Counted from the first letter of the stretch, positions 1 to 9,343 are shown. The stretch is DNA of 64,000 bases from Ottowia thiooxydans DSM 14619 (GCF_000422885.1 NZ_AUGX01000013.1:124001-188000), one strand, 5' to 3'. The notes: generated by a model from the sequence alone, not told the origin. Numbers and translations: made by a program.

Positions 1-408
1 GTGCGGGCCGAAGGTGTTGATGTCCACGCCCGCTTGCTCAAGCATTCGAAGCAGATCCGCCACCTTTTCGAGCTCGTTCTCGCCCACCGCCAGCGTCAAT
101 GCAGCGATGCCGGCACGGGGTAAGTCCGCGCCTGCTTGCAGCAATTCAAGCAGCGCATCCAGATCTCGCTGACCAATTGCATCGGTCACGGCCAGGGATA
201 GGGCGGAGGCCTTGAACGCCATGGCAAAGCAGACTTCATGCGCGCGGTGCGTTGGAGCTTCGTCATGGTGTGAGTCCACACCATCCGTGCTGGCGAGAAA
301 ATCGCGCTCGTGATTGGTTGGTGTGGGGACCATGGTGCGCGAATCAGGGGTGGTCTGCTCCGTTCTTTGGAGATGGCTGGGGTGGGTTTCCTTCAAGAGA
401 GCAAACAT
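1..408 (-). CDS. Ankyrin-repeat-like protein, partial (N-terminal 136 residues)
   Basis: The reading frame opens at an ATG at 408 and stays open to the window edge, so only the N-terminus is visible. Residues 1-60 are polar and low in recognisable motifs. From about residue 75 there are helix-loop-helix units of ankyrin style: a segment reading AIGQRDLDALLELLQAGADL, followed about 35 residues later by LEKVADLLRMLEQAGVDINT. The GADL and GVDINT turns are typical ankyrin spacing. There is no signal peptide. The gene reads in the same direction as the kinase upstream of it (564-2585), 155 bp away. The ankyrin assignment rests on two repeats only; function unknown. Confidence 0.6.
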   Translation of the reverse strand, partial: MFALLKETHPSHLQRTEQTTPDSRTMVPTPTNHERDFLASTDGVDSHHDEAPTHRAHEVCFAMAFKASALSLAVTDAIGQRDLDALLELLQAGADLPRAGIAALTLAVGENELEKVADLLRMLEQAGVDINTFGPH

Positions 409-563
409 GTTATTTTTGAATATTTCGGGACAATAATTGTCTTATAAAGTATTCATAATTTTCCAGTGTTTGCAATGGAAGGCCATCGTGATGAGGTCGA
501 AAGCAGCGCGTTGACGGCAACTGCTGGTCGGCCGTCATTTCATAAATGACAAACCATGTGATT

Positions 564-2585
564 TCACGTGGTGCCCTGCAGGACCAGCGTGAAGCAAGTG
601 CCACCACCCCGCGCGGGCTCTACGCGCACATCACCGCCGTGCAGCCGTGCCACGCGTCGTGCTACCCACAACCCCAATCCGAACCCGCGCGCCTCGTCGA
701 CCCGGCCGCCCCGCTCAAAACGATCGAAAATCCGTTGGACCACTTCCGGAGGCATGCCGGGCCCTTCGTCAGACACAGAGAATTCAAGCTGGCCATGGGA
801 ACTCTGTCGGGCGGCCACCGTGATTTCACCTGCGCTGGCGTACTTCACTGCGTTGTCCACCAGGTTCGACAGCGCCATATGAACCAATGTGGGGTCGCAT
901 GGCCAAGTGGATGGCGCATCATCTGTCATCAGGCGCAAGCGGTGGCGGGTTGACCAACGCACGAGTTGCGCTGCGTCTTCCACCAGAGTTGGAATCGAGG
1001 CTTTGCTGATACGCAAGCCAAAGCTTGGCGCGTCCAACCTCTCGCTGACCAGACAGTTTTCAACCAAGGCTGTCAATCGCCGGCAGGCGCGGCGGATCTG
1101 TGTGGCACGTCCCACCTGCGTGGGAAGGTCGGGCGAGGGAAAGGTAGCCTGCTCGGTTGCCGCACTGTCGATGACGGTCAGAGGGGTGCGGAACTCGTGA
1201 TTGACCATATCGAAGAACTGGCGCTGCTCCAGCCTCGAGGCTCGTTCGCTTTCCAACGCCGCCTGAAGCGCATTTTGTGCATGCAGCAGCTCTCCGGTGC
1301 GATGGCGCACGCGCGCTTCCAGCGAATGTTCGGATTGCTCCAATGACTTCACCAAATGCGCCTGGCGCAGGACCGAGGCGCGGAACCGCTGGACCAGGCG
1401 CAGACCCACGGCTACTGCGATTGTGGTGTTGAAAAGCAGCACCATGAACTGCCAGTAAATTCCCGTGAAGACATCAGAAGGCAATACCCCAATGGTGGTC
1501 GCGCTCACGTAGGCGCCCAACACTGCGTAAATGGCATACGGGGTGATGACCAGCAAGGATGGGATGGAGGGCCCATCGCGGCGCATGTTAGACCAGCCAA
1601 TCCAGGTGGCCAAGATGCTGACCAACCAGGGCGTTGAGATGGCGAACGCGGCCAGGGGAGTGAACCACGCTCCTCCCACGCTGAGCAGCCCCACCAAAAG
1701 CGCCACGGTCAAGCACTGCAGTACCTTGTCCAGCAGGCTCCAGGGGCTGTCACGTGTCAGCAACTGACGGGCCAGCCATGCGAACGAGGCTGGCAGCAGA
1801 AAAACACCCATGCTGACGAGAGGGTTCGCCCACCTCGATAGATCTTCAGGCAACCACAGTTGGGCGTAGCCTCTCACGTTGATGCCGTGCAAGAAACCAA
1901 TTGCTGCGAACAAAGCCATTGCAGTGATCACACGCATCCGCAAGGCCAGGGCGGCGCCCCCCAGTAATAAAGCCAACAACAAGCTGATGCCGAGGAAAGC
2001 GCCAGAGGCCCACTCCATGGCGGCGAGCTGGGCCATCAGCTCAGAGCTGCGCCACACGACTGCGTACGCATGGGTAGCGCTTGACGTTTGTACGCGCAGC
2101 AGCAGCGGTTTTCCTTCCTGGAGCGGAAACACCAACTGCCTGACACGTACACGTTCCGTCATGGGAACGGCGTCGCCACTTCTGCGGGCTCGCCATGTAG
2201 TGGCGTCATCACCGGGCTGGAAGAGTGCGACGTGATCCAGATAACTCGGTGTCACCGTCAGCCATAGCGGGTCTTGTGAATCGCCCGGCAAACTGAGTGC
2301 GCTTGCACGCAGCCAGTAGGTGCTGTGGTTGTAGCCCTTGTTGAGAGGGCCATGCAGGGGCTCGAACGCGGTGTTGGGCAGGGCGGCCACTTCAGCGGCG
2401 GTTAGTCGGCCGCCAGGATCTTCCAGCAATTGCATGGGAATGTCATTGCCCAGTCGTGTTCCCGTGGCCTGCGGCCACAATCGAACCGGGCCGAAAAGGC
2501 ATAGCGCGACCAAGCCTAACGATACGATGACCCAACATAGAAAACCCCCAATGGCGGTCGGGCCGAAACTTTCGTATCGCTTCAT
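564..2585 (-). CDS. 7TMR-DISM sensor histidine kinase
   Basis: Membrane sensor kinase that autophosphorylates a histidine and passes phosphate to a response regulator. Order of domains: one N-terminal membrane segment, a periplasmic 7TMR-DISM-type sensory region (about residues 40-185) with the typical STYWLR stretch, a block of seven likely membrane helices (about 190-400), a coiled coil, then HisKA and HATPase_c. Visible kinase boxes are the H-box FFDMVNHEFRTPL (His about 463), N-box NLVDNAVKYA, G1 DEGPGMP, F-box FDRFERG and G2 GFGLGLW. An ORF extends to a GTG at 2642, but I prefer the ATG at 2585, which directly precedes the first membrane helix (673 residues). The OmpR-type regulator at 3047 is divergent and is the likely partner. 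Confidence 0.9.
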   Translation of the reverse strand: MKRYESFGPTAIGGFLCWVIVSLGLVALCLFGPVRLWPQATGTRLGNDIPMQLLEDPGGRLTAAEVAALPNTAFEPLHGPLNKGYNHSTYWLRASALSLPGDSQDPLWLTVTPSYLDHVALFQPGDDATTWRARRSGDAVPMTERVRVRQLVFPLQEGKPLLLRVQTSSATHAYAVVWRSSELMAQLAAMEWASGAFLGISLLLALLLGGAALALRMRVITAMALFAAIGFLHGINVRGYAQLWLPEDLSRWANPLVSMGVFLLPASFAWLARQLLTRDSPWSLLDKVLQCLTVALLVGLLSVGGAWFTPLAAFAISTPWLVSILATWIGWSNMRRDGPSIPSLLVITPYAIYAVLGAYVSATTIGVLPSDVFTGIYWQFMVLLFNTTIAVAVGLRLVQRFRASVLRQAHLVKSLEQSEHSLEARVRHRTGELLHAQNALQAALESERASRLEQRQFFDMVNHEFRTPLTVIDSAATEQATFPSPDLPTQVGRATQIRRACRRLTALVENCLVSERLDAPSFGLRISKASIPTLVEDAAQLVRWSTRHRLRLMTDDAPSTWPCDPTLVHMALSNLVDNAVKYASAGEITVAARQSSHGQLEFSVSDEGPGMPPEVVQRIFDRFERGGRVDEARGFGLGLWVARRVARLHGGDVRVEPARGGGTCFTLVLQGTT

Positions 2586-3046
2586 GGTCTGCTTCAAAAA
2601 AAGGGGATAAGACGGGGCTGGCGGTTTCCAAGGGGCAACCACATCTATTCATATCGCAATCAGTATTTCTGTTCGACAGGAACCCAAAAAAAGCCATTTT
2701 CGGTGCAGTCAGCTTGAGGCGGCTTAGGGCCTCGCAAGCGGAGCGGTGATCAATGTGGGCCCAGTTTTTTGTATGCACTATTATGGTGCACACTCCTTGT
2801 CCTATTTTTATTTGCAGGTGTAGAAAGAGCGTGCTGATTTTCGGTTCTAAGCTGGTGCCAGTGATATGAGTGTGGAAATCTTGTATGTAAAAACCATCAA
2901 AAAATAAGGCGTGTCGTAAAAATTTTGGAGTAAAAAGACCCAAATTTTCAAGAAACACTCTATTTAAATGGTTTCGTGTGTATTTGTGAGTTCTTGATCA
3001 TGGCTGGCATCTGCGCGTTTCGTGACAATCGAAATTCAATTTCATC
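2586..3046. promoter_or_regulatory. Divergent intergenic region between kinase and response regulator
   Basis: About 460 bp separate two divergent starts. The DNA is clearly AT-richer than the flanking genes, with runs such as the A/T-rich stretch around 2890-2970. It must carry the promoters of both genes. A short inverted repeat TGCAC-N7-GTGCA lies near 2773-2790. No convincing gene or RNA was found; open frames here have no recognisable protein features. Confidence 0.4.
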
Positions 3047-3742
3047 ATGCAATTTCCCCTTCCTGCTCAACATGTCGTCGCGGTCGTCGAAGATGACGAA
3101 GATATTCGCGCCAACGTTTGCGGCTTTCTCAATAAAAGTGGCTTGCGGGCTTGGGGTGCAGAATCCGCTGAGGATTTCTATGTACGGTTGCTGAGCGACA
3201 GGGCCGACCTCATCATCGTCGACCTGGGCCTGCCGGGCGAAAGCGGCTTGAGCCTCGTAGCGCGTTTGACCGAGCAGAACGTACCGGTGATCGTGCTCAC
3301 AGCTCGTGGCGAGCTCGAAAGCCGTATCGCCGGTCTGAACGCTGGCGCGTTGCAATATTTTGTGAAGCCTGCCGATCTGAACGAATTGGTCGCCGGTATC
3401 CGCTCACAGCTACGCCGCTCCGGAAACGGCGTTGCTCCTAAACCGGGGCAAGCAGTGCCTTGGCGCTTGGACGCCGGGAGGGCCCTATTGGTCGCGCCGA
3501 ATCAACAGGTTGTTTCGCTCACTACGCGAGAGTTTGATTTGGTGAGCGCCCTTATCGCCAGCCAGGGTGGACTTGTGACCAAGCATGCGTTGCTCCACGC
3601 GATGGGAACGGATGATATGGAAGACGGCTTCCACCGCATCGAATCGCAATTGACGCGTTTGCGACGCAAAACGCTCGATGCCACCGGGCTCGCGCTGCCG
3701 GTGCGGGCGGTGTTTGGTAAAGGCTTGGTCTTCTTGCCTTGA
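3047..3742 (+). CDS. OmpR/PhoB-family response regulator
   Basis: Two-domain DNA-binding response regulator, 231 residues, the usual length. The receiver domain covers about residues 9-122: acidic cluster Glu15-Asp16-Asp17, phospho-acceptor Asp59 in IIVDLGLPGESG, Thr85 in VLTARG and Lys107 in FVKPAD. A winged-helix output domain follows (about 130-231) with LTTREFDLVSALIASQGG and a C-terminal VRAVFGKGLVFLP hairpin. The gene is divergent from the 7TMR-DISM kinase, which is its probable cognate sensor. The giant secreted protein at 4087 lies downstream in the same orientation; control of that gene by this pair is possible but only inferred. Confidence 0.9.
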   Translation: MQFPLPAQHVVAVVEDDEDIRANVCGFLNKSGLRAWGAESAEDFYVRLLSDRADLIIVDLGLPGESGLSLVARLTEQNVPVIVLTARGELESRIAGLNAGALQYFVKPADLNELVAGIRSQLRRSGNGVAPKPGQAVPWRLDAGRALLVAPNQQVVSLTTREFDLVSALIASQGGLVTKHALLHAMGTDDMEDGFHRIESQLTRLRRKTLDATGLALPVRAVFGKGLVFLP

Positions 3743-3956
3743 ACGCGGTTTCCAGGTGGCCTGTGCAGGTGTTGCCTTGCCCCCCGAGTTGTTCCACGCG
3801 TTCGCTATGAATTGCAGCGCCAGAAACTCAACACTCCGAGAGCTGCGTAACAACTAAATGCAGTTGTCAACATTTATCTCGGTTACTTTAGTTCCTATTA
3901 CGGAGCGAAACTGTGAATTAGTTCACGAATGGTGAGTGCTTGTGAGTAACTGAATG

Positions 3957-3972
3957 TGGCATGGAATTGGCA
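3957..3972 (+). promoter_or_regulatory. Possible sigma-54 (-24/-12) promoter
   Basis: The sequence TGGCATGGAATTGGCA has GG and GC exactly ten bases apart, matching the sigma-54 pattern TGGCAC-N5-TTGCA with one mismatch in each element. It lies 115 bp before the start at 4087. Expected transcription start is near 3983, right before the inverted repeat at 3987-4029. No sigma-54 activator gene is in the window. A single match of this kind can occur by chance. Confidence 0.35.
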
Positions 3973-3986
3973 TGCTCAATAGATTA

Positions 3987-4029
3987 CCGGACAAAGGCGC
4001 GCGACATGCCGCCTATTTTTTTTGTCCGG
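3987..4029 (+). promoter_or_regulatory. Nested inverted repeat in the leader of the giant protein gene
   Basis: A perfect 9-bp inverted repeat, CCGGACAAA at 3987-3995 and TTTGTCCGG at 4021-4029, encloses a second 4-bp repeat (GGCG at 3996-3999, CGCC at 4010-4013) and a run of T at 4016-4023. As RNA it could form a hairpin at the very 5' end of a transcript started from the possible sigma-54 promoter. The inner hairpin followed by T residues also resembles a weak intrinsic terminator. Role unknown: mRNA stabiliser, attenuator or protein-binding site. Confidence 0.45.
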
Positions 4030-4086
4030 AATCCACGCGTGCCTGGGAGGGTTGCGGGTTCTTGAGAATTTCCAAAAAAGGCACCC

Positions 4087-7000
4087 ATGCAACAACGATT
4101 GCTTACTCTTCCTTTGCCCGATTCACCGGCCTCACCCCAAAGAGCAAATCGATGGCCCGCCCAAGTCGGCGCTGTCTCCGGATGGAGTCGGTGGGTTCGC
4201 GGAGGGCTCCTGCTCGCGGCGCTCGTTGGCGCCTCCAGCGTCTCTGCCCAGAGTTTCCTGGCCAACAAGAAATTTAGCGCCACTGAAGCCTTCTCTGGCA
4301 ACACTGTGGGTCTGACCTTCGACTTGTTCAACTCGCGTTCCGAAACGCTGAGTGCGGGTTTGCAAGATCGGCTGCCTAACACTTCTCCCGCTGGCCAAAT
4401 GTGGTTTGACGTGAGCGACACCCCCACCGTGGCCGGTGTGGTGGGCTGTACCACTGGTACGTTGACGTTCTCCGATTTTCTGGACGCCCCGGCGAACACC
4501 AAGGCACAAACGGTCACCATCACGGGTGCTGCGGTGCCCTCGCAACCCGCAGGGCTGCTAACGCCTAACTGCCAAGTCACCGTGCCGGTGCATATTGGCA
4601 GTGTTGGCACTGACAGCAACGTGACCAACAGCGTGGCGCAAGGTGTTGCCAGTGCAAGCGATGCGAACAGCAATGTGTTCCCATCAGACGCCTTTGCCGC
4701 GTCTCTGCTCATCAGGGCGCCAGTGAACCCGTTGGTGACGGCCAAGTCCTTCACCCCGGCATTGGTCCCTTCGGGCGGAACTTCCTCGCTTCAGATCACG
4801 ATCAATAACAACACCAATCCGGCGGCGGTGGCCAATAACGTGGCCTTTATCGATAACCTGCCCAACGGCGTGACCGCGGCCGGAATCCCGTCCTTTGCCG
4901 GGTGTGGCGCGCCCACCAGCGCGACGATATCCGGCGCCACCACGGTGGTCATGACGGGAGGCACGATCGCAGCGAGGGCGACCTGCACCATCACGATACC
5001 GGTGACGGCGATTGGTGCTGGTCCGCTGCTTAACACCATCCCTGTTGGAGGGGTAACGGCCACTGGCTACAGCAACACCATCGATGCCAACGGTACGCTG
5101 AACGTACGCGATACGATCAAGATGACCAAGGCCATCCAGAGCCCTGCCAACAACCAGTGGCGCACGGATACCTTGCCGACACCTGGCAATCTCTATGGCA
5201 CAGGTTTTACTCAGGGCGAGGCATCGGCCATGGTCAACCAGCCAGTGCCGGTGCGGGTGTATTTCAGCAACCCGTCGGGTTCAGTGCTCACCGGTGGGAA
5301 CCTGACCGACGCATTACCTAACAACATTGTCACAGTGGGTGGCGCGGTAGGCGGTACCTGCGCTTGGGTAAGTACGCCTCCGACCATTCCAGTTGGCGCT
5401 ACCTCGGTCGCTTTTGGCGGTGCCAACAGCTTCAGCGTTCCGGCCGCCAATTTGGGAACAGGCGCGCTCGGTAGTTGCTACGTGGAATTTTGGGTCAAGG
5501 CCACCGCGACATTCTCAAACAATACGAATGCGCTCAGTACATCGAACATCAGTTTCACCGGCGTCAATTCCAATAACATTGAAGCTTCGACATCGGCGAC
5601 GATGAGTGCCACAGGCGCGAGCGGGCCTGGCGGTGCAGGCACCGTCACGGTGGAAAAACGCTTCTATCACCCTGATGGCACCAATCAGACCGGAACCACG
5701 CCTATCCGAGTCGAAAAGGGCCAGCCCTTCTGGATGCGTGTGGCAGTACGCAACACCGTTTATGACACGCCCTATACCAATGGCACTGTGGTGGACACGC
5801 TTCCTTTGGGATTGAAGGTGGTGATGCCCTTGGCTGTGCGTTTGCTGCAAAACCCACCCACAGGCAACCAGTCCCTTCCGGAGGGTTGCGGAAATCAAGT
5901 TGCTAGCTCGGATCCAACGGACGGAACGGTGAGTGTGGCTACTGTGGGCAATCAGGATGTCGTCACCTACAGCGGCTGGACATTACACAGCGGGGCGGGT
6001 GCCAACAACACTGCGGCCAAGAACCAGGGCTGCTTCTACGCCATTCAATTGGTAAGCGATTCTGTGCTTTCCCCGGCCGGTGGCGATTACATCAACACCA
6101 TCGGTGCCAACACGGTGAGCGCTTTCGCTGGTGCACAAGAAGTGACCAACCCAAGTGGGGTCTCAGCCCGAGTTATCGTTCGTTCCGATCTGGATGCTTC
6201 CAAATCGTTTAGTCCCGCCACCATCGGAGCGGCGGGTGGTGCGAAGACGCGCTTGACCATCAGCTTCAACAACAAGAACGGATCCGTCGCGCTGACTAAT
6301 CTAAGTGCGACCGATAACCTGCCTTCGAGCACAGCCTTTGGTGCGTTGACGGTAGCCTCGCCGCCTAACGTGAGCAACACCTGCGCAGGTGTTGTCACTG
6401 CTGCGGCTGGATCGAGCACTGTCTCTATCAGTGGCGGTACGGTTGCTGCCGCTAGCACTTGTTCGCTCTCCGTGGATTTGCTGCACACCGGGGGTAACGG
6501 CGATCCAGGCTCTATCACCAACACGATCACGACCAACGGCATCACGAATGATCAGAATCAGGGCAACACGGAAGCCATCACTGCAAATCTGACCAAGGGC
6601 AGTCTGGGCGTTGGCGTCAACAAGGTCTTCGCGGAGAGTCAAGCGCTCGGAGGCCGTGCCGTCAAACTGACCTTGAACTTCACCACCACGAGTGTCAGTA
6701 CGGTGGCGCAGGACTTGATCACGTTGACGGACAACTTGCCTGCTGGCATGGAGGTGGCTCCCAACGCCAATATTGCGACCACTTGCCAAAAGCAAAATGG
6801 CGATCCAGCCGATGTGACGATCCCACCTGCCCGCAACAATTTCACTATTTCAGGCTTCCGTTTCGCGGCTTATAGCAACGGTGCGGTGCCACACAATAGT
6901 TGCGAGCTTTCGCTCAATGTGATCTTGACCACCACGGGCAACAAGACCAACACCATCCCTAAAGGCGCCATCGGCACCGACATGGGTTCCAGCAACGCGA

Positions 7001-8682
7001 ATCCAACCTCGGCAACCTTGTCAGCCTTGGCCAACACGTCGCTGCAAAAGCAGTTCAATCCCAAACGGGTCGAAGTGGGCTCGCCCAGCACGATGACACT
7101 GACAGTCGTCAACGTGAACACCGAGGCTCGCACCGATTTCGCGCTGACTGACACGCTTCCCTCAGGAATGACTGTGGCCGCTGGCGCGTCCTCGCACACT
7201 TGCGGCAACGGCGTGCTGACCGCCGTGGAAGGCACCGATTCGGTCTCCATCACAGGTGGCGATGTGGGTACCAATGCGAGTTGTACCATCACTGTGCCGG
7301 TGACCGTCATGGTGGCCGATACCTACGTAAATGGGCCGAGCAATTTCAGCGCCAGCAGCTTTATTGACCTGAGTCAGGCGCGCGATGAGTTGGTGGGTTT
7401 CGCCAGCACGTTGCGCGGTACGGTCTTCATCGACCCGGACTTGAACGGTGGCACCACTGGTTTCGTGCCGGCTGCTGATACCGGCCTCGGCGGCATCACC
7501 ATGGAGTTGCCGCGCAACGGCACCGTGATCGCTGCCGCAGTCACCACATCTACTGATCTGGCGCCTGGCGATGCGTTCCCGAATACGGTCAATGGCGCCC
7601 CCGTGAGCTGTACCGTGCCAGCCGGTGGTTTGGCCATAGGCCAGTACCTGTTCTGTAACTTGCCTGCGGGTGAGGACTACAGCGTCCGCAAGACGCAGCC
7701 TAGCGATCACACATCCACCGGAAACAAGGCAGGGACCGCAGGTGGGGCGCCAGACGTACTGGGTGGAACCACTGAGGTCATAGCAGGCATCACGGTGCGC
7801 CCTGAGACAAACGAGGCGGGTTACGACTTTGGCGAGTATCCGCATGGGATCACCAATGTGTCAGGCCGCGTTTATATCGAGACCGGGAACAACCAAACTG
7901 ACGATGGCAACGCCATCGATCCAGGCATGGTGACCAACGTGGCTATTACCTGCACAGGGCCTCTGGACGCTGCAGCTTATTCCAACAGCATGACGACTGG
8001 TGCGGATGGTGCCTATAGCTTCACGGGCATGTTGCCGGGCGCTGAGTGCACTATCACTGAGACGCAACCAGTGGACTACAGCAATGCCTACACACAAACC
8101 GGCCTGACCGGTGAGCCAGGCGTGCCTGGGCCTTTGAATGCGAGTGAGTACGGTCGTGCAGGCGATAGCGTGATTACAGGCATCATCGTGCCGACCGCAG
8201 GTTCGCCATCCAACAACTTCGCGGAGATCCGTCTGGCAGACATGAGCAGCAGCACAGTCTGCACGCCACGTAGTGGCACACCGGGCACCCTGGTGAGCTG
8301 CACGGTCACTTGTACCAACGCGGGGCCCAATAGCGCAGAAAACGCGTTCTGTTCTGTGCTCAATGCTCCTGGTCTGCCAGGTGCTCCGGCTCCAGTGTGT
8401 GCAAATTCACCGCAAGCGCTGCTGGGAGCCGGAGAGTCGCTCAGCTGCACCGTGAGCTTTGCGTTGTCCACCGTCGCTGGTGATATTGCGGTTCGCGGTG
8501 GAACTGGCGCCGACAACGATTCCAATGGCGGGACCCCTCCCGCTGAAGGCAATAATCCGTCGGCCGACGCTGTGACAGCGTTGATCATCGCGCCCGTTCC
8601 GACGCTGGGTGAATTGGCTCTCGTACTGATGGGCCTGTTGTTGGCGGGCTTCGCTTATCGTCAGCAGCGCCGCCGCGGATGA
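4087..8682 (+). CDS. Giant secreted DUF11-type repeat protein with IPTL-CTERM-like tail
   Basis: A 1531-residue predicted surface or exported protein. The N-terminus has an unusually long lead of about 38 residues, then a hydrophobic segment (GGLLLAALVGASSVSA) and a likely cleavage site before Gln55. The body holds four or five beta-rich DUF11-like repeats, each with a lead such as KSFTPALVPSGG, a central DNLP or DTLP motif and a cysteine-bearing CTITIPV end. Two SdrD B-like segments follow (GTVFIDPDLNGG, SGRVYIETGNNQ), then a C-rich module and the tail VPTLGELALVLMGLLL plus arginine-rich end, which resembles the IPTL-CTERM sorting signal. An AAAAGG sequence before 4087 can serve as ribosome site. 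The protein at 39977-44296 shares the C-terminal architecture. Confidence 0.85.
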   Translation: MQQRLLTLPLPDSPASPQRANRWPAQVGAVSGWSRWVRGGLLLAALVGASSVSAQSFLANKKFSATEAFSGNTVGLTFDLFNSRSETLSAGLQDRLPNTSPAGQMWFDVSDTPTVAGVVGCTTGTLTFSDFLDAPANTKAQTVTITGAAVPSQPAGLLTPNCQVTVPVHIGSVGTDSNVTNSVAQGVASASDANSNVFPSDAFAASLLIRAPVNPLVTAKSFTPALVPSGGTSSLQITINNNTNPAAVANNVAFIDNLPNGVTAAGIPSFAGCGAPTSATISGATTVVMTGGTIAARATCTITIPVTAIGAGPLLNTIPVGGVTATGYSNTIDANGTLNVRDTIKMTKAIQSPANNQWRTDTLPTPGNLYGTGFTQGEASAMVNQPVPVRVYFSNPSGSVLTGGNLTDALPNNIVTVGGAVGGTCAWVSTPPTIPVGATSVAFGGANSFSVPAANLGTGALGSCYVEFWVKATATFSNNTNALSTSNISFTGVNSNNIEASTSATMSATGASGPGGAGTVTVEKRFYHPDGTNQTGTTPIRVEKGQPFWMRVAVRNTVYDTPYTNGTVVDTLPLGLKVVMPLAVRLLQNPPTGNQSLPEGCGNQVASSDPTDGTVSVATVGNQDVVTYSGWTLHSGAGANNTAAKNQGCFYAIQLVSDSVLSPAGGDYINTIGANTVSAFAGAQEVTNPSGVSARVIVRSDLDASKSFSPATIGAAGGAKTRLTISFNNKNGSVALTNLSATDNLPSSTAFGALTVASPPNVSNTCAGVVTAAAGSSTVSISGGTVAAASTCSLSVDLLHTGGNGDPGSITNTITTNGITNDQNQGNTEAITANLTKGSLGVGVNKVFAESQALGGRAVKLTLNFTTTSVSTVAQDLITLTDNLPAGMEVAPNANIATTCQKQNGDPADVTIPPARNNFTISGFRFAAYSNGAVPHNSCELSLNVILTTTGNKTNTIPKGAIGTDMGSSNANPTSATLSALANTSLQKQFNPKRVEVGSPSTMTLTVVNVNTEARTDFALTDTLPSGMTVAAGASSHTCGNGVLTAVEGTDSVSITGGDVGTNASCTITVPVTVMVADTYVNGPSNFSASSFIDLSQARDELVGFASTLRGTVFIDPDLNGGTTGFVPAADTGLGGITMELPRNGTVIAAAVTTSTDLAPGDAFPNTVNGAPVSCTVPAGGLAIGQYLFCNLPAGEDYSVRKTQPSDHTSTGNKAGTAGGAPDVLGGTTEVIAGITVRPETNEAGYDFGEYPHGITNVSGRVYIETGNNQTDDGNAIDPGMVTNVAITCTGPLDAAAYSNSMTTGADGAYSFTGMLPGAECTITETQPVDYSNAYTQTGLTGEPGVPGPLNASEYGRAGDSVITGIIVPTAGSPSNNFAEIRLADMSSSTVCTPRSGTPGTLVSCTVTCTNAGPNSAENAFCSVLNAPGLPGAPAPVCANSPQALLGAGESLSCTVSFALSTVAGDIAVRGGTGADNDSNGGTPPAEGNNPSADAVTALIIAPVPTLGELALVLMGLLLAGFAYRQQRRRG

Positions 8683-8728
8683 TGGGACACAGCTAAAAGC
8701 CGAGTCAACTGAATCCGCTGAGGCGGCG

Positions 8729-8762
8729 AGCCGCTCACTAGAAATGGTGGGCGGCTTTTTTT
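8729..8762 (+). terminator. Intrinsic terminator after the giant protein gene
   Basis: A 10-bp stem, AGCCGCTCAC at 8729-8738 with GTGGGCGGCT at 8747-8756 (one G-U pair), has an 8-base loop and is followed by a T tract at 8756-8762. It lies 46 bp past the stop codon and ends the 4087-8682 transcript. Confidence 0.85.
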
Positions 8763-8948
8763 CGGTCGCATCTGTCGTTGGGTGCGCGCAACGTTCAGTG
8801 CGCTTGCCTGCATTTCCTACTTGTCCTCGTGCACGCAGTGCCGCGAGAATCCGTAATTCGCTTCATCGCCATGACAACGAGCAACCTTGTTATGGCACTT
8901 TTCCGGAGCTCATTTATGTCCTTGTACTTGTTCAACACTTTTTCCTGA

Positions 8949-9066
8949 ACACGGTTCTCCGCCCCGGCTGAACCGTGTCTCACACCGTTCAGCCTCGGCT
9001 TGAAGCGACGCCATCCCTATGCGATGGCACGCCATGAAAGCCCTGGCTCTGCAGCCGGGGCTTTTT
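8949..9066 (+). promoter_or_regulatory. Structured leader with alternative hairpins and terminator before the protease unit
   Basis: Between 8763 and 9084 no gene was found, but the last 120 bp can fold extensively. Hairpin A pairs ACACGGTTC (8949-8957) with GAACCGTGT (8970-8978). Hairpin B pairs GGCTGAAC (8966-8973) with GTTCAGCC (8987-8994). A and B share bases 8970-8973, so they exclude each other. A small hairpin GCCATC/GATGGC follows (about 9010-9027). Last comes an intrinsic terminator: AGCCCTGGCT at 9039-9048, loop CTGC, AGCCGGGGCT at 9053-9062, T tract 9062-9066, 18 bp before the ATG at 9085. This is the layout of a transcription attenuator or riboswitch; I could not match it to a known class. 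It might instead be the 3' end of a small RNA. Confidence 0.5.
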
Positions 9067-9084
9067 GCATTTGGAACCGCACAG

Positions 9085-9342
9085 ATGAGTGCTCAACAAC
9101 GTTCCCGCGCCTTCGCAGAAGGCCGGGTCAAGGCTTTGCGCCGCATGAAGCAGCCGATCACGCTGCATCTGCCCGCCAGCGCCACCCCGCGCAACCCCGT
9201 GGCCGCTGCCCTCGCTCGGCGCAGCGTTTCGGCCGCAGCGGGCCGGCACATTCGCAGCCAGGGCGCCCAGCGCCGCGCAGACCGCGTGGCGCTGCAGCAG
9301 GCTCTGCGCAGCCACAAGCACAAGCACAAGGACATGGACTGA
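9085..9342 (+). CDS. Small basic protein, first gene of the AAA-M41 unit
   Basis: An 85-residue protein of unknown family. It is very rich in Arg, Ala and Gln, has no membrane segment or signal peptide, and ends in a His/Lys tail, SHKHKHKDMD. An in-frame ATG at 9019 exists, but it lies before the terminator hairpin at 9039-9066, so the ATG at 9085 is the better start. The stop codon is one base before the ATG of the AAA-peptidase gene, and the Shine-Dalgarno of that gene (AAGGA at 9328-9332) lies inside this frame, which indicates translational coupling. By position it could be an adaptor, a substrate or a regulator of the protease; none of this is shown by sequence. Confidence 0.6.
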   Translation: MSAQQRSRAFAEGRVKALRRMKQPITLHLPASATPRNPVAAALARRSVSAAAGRHIRSQGAQRRADRVALQQALRSHKHKHKDMD

Positions 9343-9343
9343 C

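Noticed and set aside
2773-2790. Short inverted repeat TGCAC-N7-GTGCA as a regulator site
   Set aside because: Arms of only 5 bp and no second copy; too weak to list as an operator.
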